From Spirochaetales bacterium (GTDB lineage Bacteria; Spirochaetota; Spirochaetia; Sphaerochaetales; Sphaerochaetaceae), in the NCBI GenBank assembly GCA_012800465.1, contig JAAZJI010000253.1, positions 1 to 6,325 of the forward strand: a stretch of 6,325 bases of DNA, read 5' to 3'. This document shows positions 1-4,874 of this stretch, in pieces (positions within the stretch are counted from its first letter, which is position 1; every line of letters begins with the position of its first letter). The notes beneath the pieces are model-generated. The model was not told where the DNA came from. It did not search any database and saw only the letters and a program-made list of their open reading frames with translations. The position numbers and the translations under genes are program-made.

Positions 1-758
1 CCGTGCAGCATGATCGCGCTTGCGGAGGTCACGTTCAAGGATCCCTTCGTCCCGCCCAGGGCGATCGAAACCCGCCCCGAACGCTTGTCGCACAGATCGA
101 GGAGAGCGGGACTGACTCCGAGCTCTTCGCTGCCGATGACGCAGATCCCTGCAAGGGGAAAATCGAACTCGGTGATATCAACTCCTCCGCTCTCCAGCGC
201 AAAGAGAGGCAGCTCGCTTTTCTTCAAGCCTGCAAGCAGCGAGTCTTCCGAAACAACCTCATATTCGACGGTTTCCACCGTCCCTCTGCCGACCTTTATC
301 GTTCGCTGATGGGTCGGCTCCGCGCCACCCTCCACGATATAGATCTTTTTGATGCCGAAGGAGTCGGCGAGGCGGAAGATCGAACCGAGGTTGAACGGCG
401 AGCGGATCCGGTCGACCACCAGATACCGTTCGCAAACAACTCGCCGCCCGACATCCAGGCTCGTCTCTTCGTCGACGAAGTCCCAATCGGCGGTCTGTCC
501 TCCAAGCAGGTCAAGAAGCCGATAGTGCAGATCCTGCAAGAAAAACGCTCCGGCTCTTCCCTCCTTCCCATCAATGTGATCCATAATGGCAACGACCCGC
601 TCGTCCTCGCCCACCCTTGATTCCCTGATGATCCGGAGAAGACCCTCCAGATACGGGGGATCGATCGCATCGAGCCGGCTGAGCTCCTTCAGAAGAAGGG
701 TCGCCTTCCGCAGGCGGGTCTCTTCTTCAAGGCTCTTCAGTTTCCTGATCGTGATCAT
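1..758 (-). CDS. SpoU/TrmH-family RNA 2'-O-methyltransferase, 3' end outside window
   Basis: Putative SAM-dependent RNA ribose 2'-O-methyltransferase of the SPOUT (SpoU/TrmH) class. The visible 252 residues carry the three family motifs: motif 1 around residues 117-135 (DRIRSPFNLGSIFRLADSFG), motif 2 at 207-216 (VIGSEELGVS) and motif 3 at 231-249 (IALGGTKGSLNVTSASA), the last forming part of the knotted SAM site. The canonical Asn in 'dPxNxG' is preceded here by Ser-Pro, and the usual 'IPM' before motif 3 is replaced by IALGG, so it is a divergent member. About 115 N-terminal residues precede the catalytic domain and look like a helical extension. The ATG at 758 is chosen because GGGAGGAAG lies just upstream on the minus strand. 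The gene starts inside the end of rsmI (32-bp overlap), implying translational coupling. Only the last part of the SPOUT domain is missing off the left edge. The substrate (rRNA or tRNA position) cannot be told; rRNA is a guess. Confidence 0.85.
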   Translation of the reverse strand, partial: MITIRKLKSLEEETRLRKATLLLKELSRLDAIDPPYLEGLLRIIRESRVGEDERVVAIMDHIDGKEGRAGAFFLQDLHYRLLDLLGGQTADWDFVDEETSLDVGRRVVCERYLVVDRIRSPFNLGSIFRLADSFGIKKIYIVEGGAEPTHQRTIKVGRGTVETVEYEVVSEDSLLAGLKKSELPLFALESGGVDITEFDFPLAGICVIGSEELGVSPALLDLCDKRSGRVSIALGGTKGSLNVTSASAIMLH

Positions 759-1443
759 CGCTTCCTCCCGCTTCCTTCGGCGCCACGAGCAGGGTGAACT
801 CCCCTTTCACGGCCTGTCGTCCTTTCAGGATGCCAAGCACCTCTTCGACCGGTCCGGTCAGGAACTCTTCGAACTTCTTCGTCATCTCCCGCCCCACCAC
901 GATCCGGCGGCCCGGCTCTAGGGCGGAAAGCTCCTCCAGGACCTTCACAACCCGAAACGGGGATTCATAGAACACGAAGCTCTCATCCCGCCCAAGCAGC
1001 TCTTCCAGGCGCTTCTTCCGTCTTCCGCTCTTCGGGGAGAGAAACCCCTCGAAGTGGACGCTTCGGCCGATGTAACCGGCCACGCTCACCAACGCGGTGA
1101 AGGCGCTGGCGCCGGGGATCGGCACCACGTCGAAGCCGGATGAGCGGACGCATTCGACGAGGCGGCTTCCGGGGTCGCTGATGCCCGGAGTCCCCGCATC
1201 GGAGACGAAGGCGACATCTCGGCCCTCTTTCAGCAGGCCGATGATCCCCTTGGCGGAGTGTTCTTCATTATGGGCGTGGGTCGCGATCAGGCGCTTGGAG
1301 ATCCCGTAGCGGTTCAGCAGGTTCTGCGTATGCCGGGTGTCTTCGCAGGCGATGATCTCGACGTTCGCCAACACTTCGACGGCCCGGTAGGTCATATCGG
1401 CCAGGTTCCCGATCGGGGTCGCCACGATGTAGAGGGTGCTCAT
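727..1443 (-). CDS. rsmI: 16S rRNA (cytidine-2'-O)-methyltransferase RsmI
   Basis: RsmI methylates the ribose 2'-OH of C1402 (E. coli numbering) of 16S rRNA in the decoding centre, using SAM. The 238-residue product has the tetrapyrrole-methylase fold signatures of the family: VATPIGNLADMTYRA at residues 7-21, ACEDTRHTQNLL at 32-43, THAHNEE at 55-61, FVSDAGTPGISDPG at 79-92, PGASAF at 110-115, FEGFLSPKSG at 131-140 and FYESPFR at 158-164. It ends soon after the conserved GEFTLLV (214-220). The E. coli protein is about 286 residues, so the C-terminal helical domain of many RsmI proteins is absent. The tail (SDDHDQETEEP) is acidic. The ATG at 1443 begins directly with the family's N-terminus but has no good Shine-Dalgarno sequence. 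It overlaps the downstream SpoU gene, forming a two-gene RNA-modification unit. Identification is very secure. Confidence 0.96.
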   Translation of the reverse strand: MSTLYIVATPIGNLADMTYRAVEVLANVEIIACEDTRHTQNLLNRYGISKRLIATHAHNEEHSAKGIIGLLKEGRDVAFVSDAGTPGISDPGSRLVECVRSSGFDVVPIPGASAFTALVSVAGYIGRSVHFEGFLSPKSGRRKKRLEELLGRDESFVFYESPFRVVKVLEELSALEPGRRIVVGREMTKKFEEFLTGPVEEVLGILKGRQAVKGEFTLLVAPKEAGGSDDHDQETEEP

Positions 1444-1449
1444 TGCTTC

Positions 1450-1478
1450 AGTCTACACGGGCGAAGCCGAGGGTACAA
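1450..1478 (-). promoter_or_regulatory. Weak candidate promoter for rsmI
   Basis: On the minus strand, TTGTAC (1473-1478) and TAGACT (1450-1455) are separated by 17 bp and lie immediately before the rsmI ATG. The -35 match is poor (only TTG), and the -10 matches 4 of 6. If used, transcription would begin at or next to the start codon, giving a leaderless message, which would fit the missing Shine-Dalgarno sequence. This is weak support. Confidence 0.2.
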
Positions 1479-1501
1479 GACGACCGATGACGATCATTGT
1501 G

Positions 1502-1516
1502 TGGTTTTACTGACCA
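1502..1516. promoter_or_regulatory. Distal PspF-type operator upstream of first pspA
   Basis: Perfect inverted repeat TGGT-N7-ACCA (spacer tttactg). It is centred at 1509, 107 bp upstream of the -12 GC of the sigma-54 promoter and 22 bp (about two helical turns) from the next copy. Two similar repeats stand upstream of the second pspA promoter beside pspF, so PspF is the natural binder. That assignment is inferred. Confidence 0.65.
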
Positions 1517-1523
1517 GCCATAT

Positions 1524-1538
1524 TGGTATTTTTCACCA
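1524..1538. promoter_or_regulatory. Proximal PspF-type operator upstream of first pspA
   Basis: Perfect inverted repeat TGGT-N7-ACCA, extended by one more base pair to TTGGT/ACCAA (1523-1539), with an AT-rich spacer (atttttc). Its centre (1531) is 85 bp upstream of the promoter's -12 GC (1616). The proximal repeat before the second pspA lies at exactly the same distance. Enhancers for sigma-54 activators typically sit around -80 to -130, so the placement is right. Confidence 0.7.
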
Positions 1539-1601
1539 AAAAAACGGGTGGATTGCCGAAATGTTCCGCTGAATTCCTCGTTTTTTGCCAGTTTTTACGA
1601 G

Positions 1602-1618
1602 TTGGCACGCCTTCTGCA
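1602..1618 (+). promoter_or_regulatory. Sigma-54 (-24/-12) promoter of first pspA
   Basis: TTGGCACG, four bases, then CTGCA. The invariant -24 GG (1604-1605) and -12 GC (1616-1617) are 10 bp apart, as RpoN promoters require. The match to TGGCACG-N4-TTGCA is nearly perfect. Transcription is expected to start near 1629, leaving a leader of about 27 nt with the AGGAGG ribosome site. Requires an AAA+ activator, presumably the PspF encoded nearby. Confidence 0.93.
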
Positions 1619-1655
1619 TTATGAGAGGTACCAAATGAAGAACAGGAGGCATGCA

Positions 1656-2336
1656 ATGCAATTTTTCAAACGAGTCAGAGATATCGTCAGTTCCAACGTC
1701 AACAGCGCTTTGGACAAGTTCGAGGATCCGCAGAAGATGATCGCCCTGATGATCACCAATCTGGAAGACCTTCAGACGAAGACCCGTTCCTCGATCGCGG
1801 GGAAGAAGGCGGAGCTCATCGCCCTGAACCACCGGGCGAAGGAGGCGGAAGAGACGGTGAACCGCTGGGCGGAGCGCGCCAAGCTCGCGGTCGCGAACGG
1901 GAAGGAAGACCTCGCCCGCGAAGCTCTGGTGGAGAAGCGGAAAGCCCAGGAGCACCATGATCAGCTTGCCGAGCAGATCTCAAACCTGGAAGGGATCATC
2001 GCCGCCCAGACCGCCCAGCTCGCCCAGATCGGCGACAAGCTGAAGGAAGTGAAGGACAAGCAGCAGATCCTCGTCCAGCGATCGATCAACGCCCGGGAGC
2101 GGCGTCAGGTGGCAACGGTCCTGAAAGAAAGCGATTCGACCCATCTCGCGGCGAAGTTCAGCGACCTCGAGGCGAAGATCGAGCGGATGGAAGCGGAAGC
2201 GGAGATGGCCGCCTACACAGGTTCAACGTCGGTCCTTGAGCAGTTCAATCAGATGGAGACCGATGAAGCGATCGAAGCGGAGCTTGCCGAACTGAAGAAG
2301 AGCTCGAAGAAGAAGACTCCGGCGAAAACCGAGTGA
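1656..2336 (+). CDS. pspA: PspA/IM30-family phage-shock protein, paralogue 1
   Basis: A 226-residue PspA/Vipp1 (ESCRT-III-like) membrane-stabilising protein. It begins with an amphipathic helix (MQFFKRVRDIVSSNVNSALD, residues 1-20), followed by the family's helical-turn motif FEDPQKMIALMITNLEDL (22-39), then long coiled-coil helices to about 185 and the C-terminal helix (QFNQMETDEAIEAELAELKK, 196-215). It ends in a Lys-rich tail (SSKKKTPAKTE) that paralogue 2 lacks. Heptad-rich, charged and without membrane spans, it should be a peripheral inner-membrane or cytosolic oligomer. The ATG at 1656 is chosen over that at 1651 (out of frame) and over upstream in-frame ATGs, because AGGAGG (1644-1649) sits 6 nt before it and the family N-terminus starts there. 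Transcribed alone from its own sigma-54 promoter, it ends at a terminator. Length is typical of the family. Whether it also inhibits PspF is unknown. Confidence 0.93.
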   Translation: MQFFKRVRDIVSSNVNSALDKFEDPQKMIALMITNLEDLQTKTRSSIAGKKAELIALNHRAKEAEETVNRWAERAKLAVANGKEDLAREALVEKRKAQEHHDQLAEQISNLEGIIAAQTAQLAQIGDKLKEVKDKQQILVQRSINARERRQVATVLKESDSTHLAAKFSDLEAKIERMEAEAEMAAYTGSTSVLEQFNQMETDEAIEAELAELKKSSKKKTPAKTE

Positions 2337-2360
2337 CTCCTACACCTACTTCTCCATGCA

Positions 2361-2387
2361 CGGGCATCGGTCGATGTCCGTTTTTTT
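2361..2387 (+). terminator. Rho-independent terminator after first pspA
   Basis: The arms CGGGCATCG and CGATGTCCG (2361-2380) form a hairpin with a short apex and one G-U pair, followed at once by seven Ts (2381-2387). It starts 24 bp after the pspA stop and abuts the pspF stop codon, separating the two convergent genes. There is no A-run on the left side, so it should work only for plus-strand transcripts. Confidence 0.9.
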
Positions 2388-3365
2388 CTATAGCCGGTCC
2401 TGATACTTCCGATAGAGTCCCCGGAACTGGTCGTAGGTGAGCCCCAGGAGCTTCGCCGCCTCCTTCTGGTTCCCGTCCGCCTGCTTGAGCGCTTCGGAGA
2501 GGTAGCGGATCTCGAACTCGATCCGATCCGCTTCGAAGCTCCCCAAAACAATCCGATCCTCTTTTGTCCGTTCGGCTTTCTCCGCAAAGGGGTTGGCGAA
2601 GGGATCGAACTGAAGTTCGGTGATGACGTTGTTCTCGCTGCGGTAGACCGCCCGTTCGATCACGTTCTTGAGTTCCCGGACGTTTCCCGGCCATCGGTAC
2701 GCCATCAGCCGGTCGATCACCTCGTCGGTGAAGGTGACCATCCCTTCCCGATCGCACTCCTGCGCCATCTTCGAGGCGAAGAAATAGGCAAGGGTGAGGA
2801 TGTCCTCCCCCCGCTCCCGCAAGGGGGGCAGAAAGAGGACTTCGAAGGAAAGTCGGTCCAAGAGGTCCTGCTTGAACTTCCCCTCCTCGCACAGGGCGGG
2901 AAGGTCCGCGTTTGTCGCCCCGATGATCCGGACGTCCGTTTCGTGGGTGACGGAGGATCCCACCCGTTCATAGGTTCCATATTCGACGACCCGGAGGATC
3001 TTCTCCTGGACCTCCAGGGGGATGAGGCCGATCTCATCGAGGAAGAGAGTCCCTCCTTCCGCTTCCTCGAAGCGGCCTTTTCGGGTCTTCTGGGCTCCGG
3101 TGAACGCCCCCTGTTCATAGCCGAAAAGCTCCGTTTCGATCAGGGAGGGGGGAAGAGCGGCGCAGTTGACCGTGACGAGGTTCCTTTCCCAGCGGGGGGA
3201 GAGGTAGTGGAGCCTTCGGGCGGCGATCTCCTTTCCGCTTCCCCGTTCGCCGACGAGCAGAACCGGGCGATTGATCGTCGCGACGCGACTGAGCTTCGCC
3301 TGAAAATCGAGGAACACCTCGCTTTCACCGAGAGGCTGTTGGGAATATCGTTCCTGAGCCGCCAT
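2388..3365 (-). CDS. pspF: PspF, sigma-54-dependent phage-shock transcription activator
   Basis: A 325-residue AAA+ enhancer-binding protein that remodels RNA polymerase-sigma-54 with ATP. It shows Walker A GERGSGKE (39-46), the sigma-54-contacting GAFTGA loop (86-91), Walker B GGTLFLDE (104-111), LLDRL and LPPLRER in the sensor/arginine-finger region (168-185) and WPGNVRELKN (225-234). A C-terminal Fis-type helix-turn-helix follows at about 299-320 (NQKEAAKLLGLTYDQFRGLY), very like the end of E. coli PspF. It has no N-terminal receiver or ligand domain, as in PspF, which is controlled by PspA instead. In E. coli, Trp56 of the YLSSRW segment is involved in PspA inhibition; here YLSPRW keeps the Trp (W59). 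The ATG at 3365 follows AAGGA by about 10 nt; upstream in-frame codons lie in the operator region. It lies between two pspA units, convergent with one and divergent from the other. Confidence 0.95.
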   Translation of the reverse strand: MAAQERYSQQPLGESEVFLDFQAKLSRVATINRPVLLVGERGSGKEIAARRLHYLSPRWERNLVTVNCAALPPSLIETELFGYEQGAFTGAQKTRKGRFEEAEGGTLFLDEIGLIPLEVQEKILRVVEYGTYERVGSSVTHETDVRIIGATNADLPALCEEGKFKQDLLDRLSFEVLFLPPLRERGEDILTLAYFFASKMAQECDREGMVTFTDEVIDRLMAYRWPGNVRELKNVIERAVYRSENNVITELQFDPFANPFAEKAERTKEDRIVLGSFEADRIEFEIRYLSEALKQADGNQKEAAKLLGLTYDQFRGLYRKYQDRL

Positions 3366-3378
3366 GACCGCATTCCTT

Positions 3379-3393
3379 TGGTGTAATTTACCA
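3379..3393. promoter_or_regulatory. Distal PspF-type operator in the pspF-pspA intergenic region
   Basis: Perfect inverted repeat TGGT-N7-ACCA (spacer gtaattt), centred at 3386. This is 104 bp upstream of the -12 GC of the divergent pspA promoter and only 14 bp before the pspF start codon. It touches the pspF ribosome-binding region and any proximal pspF promoter, so binding would both activate pspA and restrain pspF. The functional assignment is inferred. Confidence 0.65.
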
Positions 3394-3397
3394 TTCT

Positions 3398-3412
3398 TGG
3401 CATATAAAACCA
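3398..3412. promoter_or_regulatory. Proximal PspF-type operator in the pspF-pspA intergenic region
   Basis: TTGGC-N7-ACCAA. This is the same repeat with one half-site base changed (C for T) and an AT-only spacer (atataaa). Its centre, 3405, is exactly 85 bp upstream of the -12 GC (3490), as for the proximal repeat of the other pspA. The spacer holds TATA-like sequence that could be part of the pspF promoter on the minus strand. Confidence 0.6.
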
Positions 3413-3427
3413 AAACAACCATATCAC

Positions 3428-3457
3428 AGAGCGCCGAAAAACTGAAGTAGACGCTCT
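3428..3457. repeat. Short inverted repeat between operators and promoter
   Basis: AGAGCG (3428-3433) and CGCTCT (3452-3457) are perfect inverted 6-mers with an 18-bp spacer. They are centred about 48 bp upstream of the -12 element, where a DNA-bending or accessory protein could act. No such repeat is seen at the other pspA promoter. Chance is possible. Confidence 0.25.
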
Positions 3458-3475
3458 AAACGGGTGGTTTCCGGG

Positions 3476-3492
3476 TTGGCACGCTTCGTGCA
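3476..3492 (+). promoter_or_regulatory. Sigma-54 (-24/-12) promoter of the pspA-pspB-pspC operon
   Basis: TTGGCACG, four bases, then GTGCA. The -24 GG (3478-3479) and -12 GC (3490-3491) are 10 bp apart. The -24 half is identical to that of the first pspA promoter. The expected start of transcription is near 3503, with AAGGAG of the first gene following at 3516-3521. Confidence 0.93.
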
Positions 3493-3528
3493 TACCAATT
3501 ACTATAAAAACGAAGAAGGAGCGTAGTC

Positions 3529-4176
3529 ATGGGAGTATTTTCAAGATTTTTAGATATTGTAAATGCCAACATCAACGCACTGCTTGACAAGGCGGAAGAT
3601 CCTGAAAAGATGATCCGCCTCATGATCCAGGAGATGGAAGACACCCTCATCGAGCTGAAGTCCTCCGCCGCGGCGAAGATGGCGACCCTTGCGAAGAGCA
3701 AGCGGGAGTACCGCGAAGCCGAAGAGGAGATGAAGCGCTGGCAGGCCCGGGCCGAGCTGGCCGTCAGCAAAGGCAGGGAGGATCTTGCCCGGGAGGCGCT
3801 GCTTGCGAAGCGCCAAGTCTCCGAGCGCCTCGAGCCGCTTCTTGCCCAGATTGCAAGCGGCGAAGAGCTGGTCGGGGTCGCCAAGAGCGAGATCGACCAG
3901 ATCGAGCAGAAGCTCGCTTCCGTCAAGCAGAAGTACCGGGCGATGGTCGACCGGGCGAATCGGGCGAAGGAAGAGGAAGTCGTCAACACGACGATGAGGA
4001 GAAGCACCGACGACCGGTTCGCCGAGATGCAGGACCAGATCGACCGGATGCAGGCAAGCAGCGAGCTCAGTCGAAAGAACGCGTCCCTCGATGAGCAGTT
4101 CCGGAAGCTTGAAGAGATGGAAGAGCTGGAAGCCGAGCTGGCAGAGCTCCGCAAATTGTCAGGAGGCAAGGAATGA
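3529..4176 (+). CDS. pspA: Phage-shock protein PspA, canonical paralogue 2
   Basis: A 215-residue PspA, closer to the E. coli protein than paralogue 1. The N-terminal amphipathic helix MGVFSRFLDIVNANINALLD (1-20) and the following KAEDPEKMIRLMIQEMEDTL (21-40) are almost the enterobacterial sequence. Long coiled-coil helices follow, with REDLAREALLAKR at 83-95, and the C-terminal helix DEQFRKLEEMEELEAELAEL spans 188-207. Known roles of the family are binding and stabilising stressed inner membrane, and binding PspF to keep it inactive. The start is fixed by AAGGAG (3516-3521), 7 nt before ATG, and by the conserved MG[VI]FSRF beginning. It is the first gene of the sigma-54 operon; its stop overlaps the next start (ATGA). 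As the operon copy next to pspB and pspC, it is the better candidate for the classical PspF inhibitor; this is inferred. Confidence 0.96.
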   Translation: MGVFSRFLDIVNANINALLDKAEDPEKMIRLMIQEMEDTLIELKSSAAAKMATLAKSKREYREAEEEMKRWQARAELAVSKGREDLAREALLAKRQVSERLEPLLAQIASGEELVGVAKSEIDQIEQKLASVKQKYRAMVDRANRAKEEEVVNTTMRRSTDDRFAEMQDQIDRMQASSELSRKNASLDEQFRKLEEMEELEAELAELRKLSGGKE

Positions 4177-4523
4177 CGGCAGTACCGATTCTCGCGGTGA
4201 TCTTCACCTTCGTCATCATTCTCAACGTCCTGGAGAATTCGTCCAAGGAGCGGAAGCGGAAGATCGAAGCGGCGCTTCGGATGCGGGAAATGGAGCTGGG
4301 CTACCCTCCGGGAACCTACTCCTCTCCGAAGTGGTCGAAGAAGTTTTCCGACAAGGACGCTGAAAAAGCGATCAGGGAGACCTATGAGCAGTTTGCCTCC
4401 AAGGGTAGCACCCGAGTCGAGATGGAACAGGGAATCGCCGACCTTGAAGAGCGGCTGATGAATCTTGAAGAGATCCTACGGAGTCGAAAGAGCTCCTATA
4501 ACAACAAGGAAGTAAAGGAATGA
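4173..4523 (+). CDS. PspB-like membrane protein with enlarged cytoplasmic region
   Basis: A 116-residue small membrane protein. One N-terminal hydrophobic span (about 4-20, VPILAVIFTFVIILNVL) is followed at once by a basic juxtamembrane stretch (SSKERKRK, 23-30), suggesting a cytoplasmic C-terminus. A helix at 31-41 leads to a GYPPGTYS segment (43-50). The C-terminal coiled coil at about 82-106 (GIADLEERLMNLEEILRSR in its core) resembles the PspB ending, where a leucine-heptad helix closes the protein. Typical PspB is about 75 residues, so roughly 40 residues between span and coiled coil are extra. Position strongly supports the role: it overlaps pspA by 4 bp, has AGGAGG (4161-4166) 6 nt before its ATG, and is followed by pspC. 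In known systems PspB partners PspC in sensing and in recruiting PspA. I call it PspB-like by architecture and position, not by close sequence identity. Confidence 0.7.
   Translation: MTAVPILAVIFTFVIILNVLENSSKERKRKIEAALRMREMELGYPPGTYSSPKWSKKFSDKDAEKAIRETYEQFASKGSTRVEMEQGIADLEERLMNLEEILRSRKSSYNNKEVKE
4514..4519 (+). promoter_or_regulatory. Ribosome binding site that decides the pspC start
   Basis: AAAGGA lies directly against the first possible pspC ATG (4520, overlapping the preceding stop as ATGA) with no spacer, but 9 nt before the second in-frame ATG (4529). The second ATG is therefore preferred. It also gives an N-terminus (MATRKLYRS) that matches how PspC proteins usually begin. Confidence 0.65.
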
Positions 4524-4528
4524 GAACG

Positions 4529-4873
4529 ATGGCTACAAGAAAATTATACCGATCCCCGAATGGTAAAGTCTTTGGAGTATGTGCGGGAATCGCCGAGTGG
4601 CGCGATTTGAACGTGGATATCGTTCGTCTGATCGTGGGAATCTCGATTCTCACCACCGGGTTCTTCCCCGGAGCGCTGATCTACCTCGGAGCCGCCCTGA
4701 TCATCCCGATGGCCCCGGCAGGACATACCTATGAACATCGCTACGAGGAGACCGTCTCCGACAGCGAGCTCAAAAGCAAGTACGAAAACCTGAAGAAGAA
4801 GGTCGAGGAGATGGAGAGCGAGGTTCTCAACAAGGAACGTGATTGGGACGACCGCTTCTTCGGAGGAAAATGA
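4529..4873 (+). CDS. pspC: Phage-shock protein PspC
   Basis: A 114-residue inner-membrane protein. Residues 5-61 are a clear PspC domain: KLYRSPNGKVFGVCAGIAEW (5-24), then the helix DIVRLIVGISILTTGFFPGA and LIYLGAALIIP, giving a membrane segment or hairpin at about 32-60. The cytoplasmic tail has SDSELKSKYENLKKKVEEME (77-96), a coiled coil, and ends DWDDRFFGGK, much as E. coli PspC has a SSELLDEV...coiled-coil tail. The conserved VCAG[IL]A motif is intact. In characterised systems PspC, with PspB, senses envelope stress and binds PspA, releasing PspF. Its length is close to the E. coli protein. The start at 4529 is chosen on ribosome-site spacing; 4520 would add three residues. It ends 1 bp before the next gene's ATG, so the two are cotranscribed. 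Confidence 0.94.
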   Translation: MATRKLYRSPNGKVFGVCAGIAEWRDLNVDIVRLIVGISILTTGFFPGALIYLGAALIIPMAPAGHTYEHRYEETVSDSELKSKYENLKKKVEEMESEVLNKERDWDDRFFGGK

Positions 4874-4874
4874 G

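Noticed and set aside
3..620. Open frame of 205 codons on the plus strand at the left edge
   Set aside because: Antisense to the SpoU methyltransferase, whose three catalytic motifs are clear on the minus strand. The plus-strand product shows no family features.
1497..1655. Longer N-terminus for the first PspA, starting at 1497
   Set aside because: This would place the start upstream of the sigma-54 promoter, add 53 residues unlike any PspA, and ignore the AGGAGG in front of 1656.
3456..4169. Open frame of 237 codons on the minus strand opposite the second pspA
   Set aside because: Ser/Arg-rich, low-complexity translation antisense to a canonical PspA. It would also run across the sigma-54 promoter.
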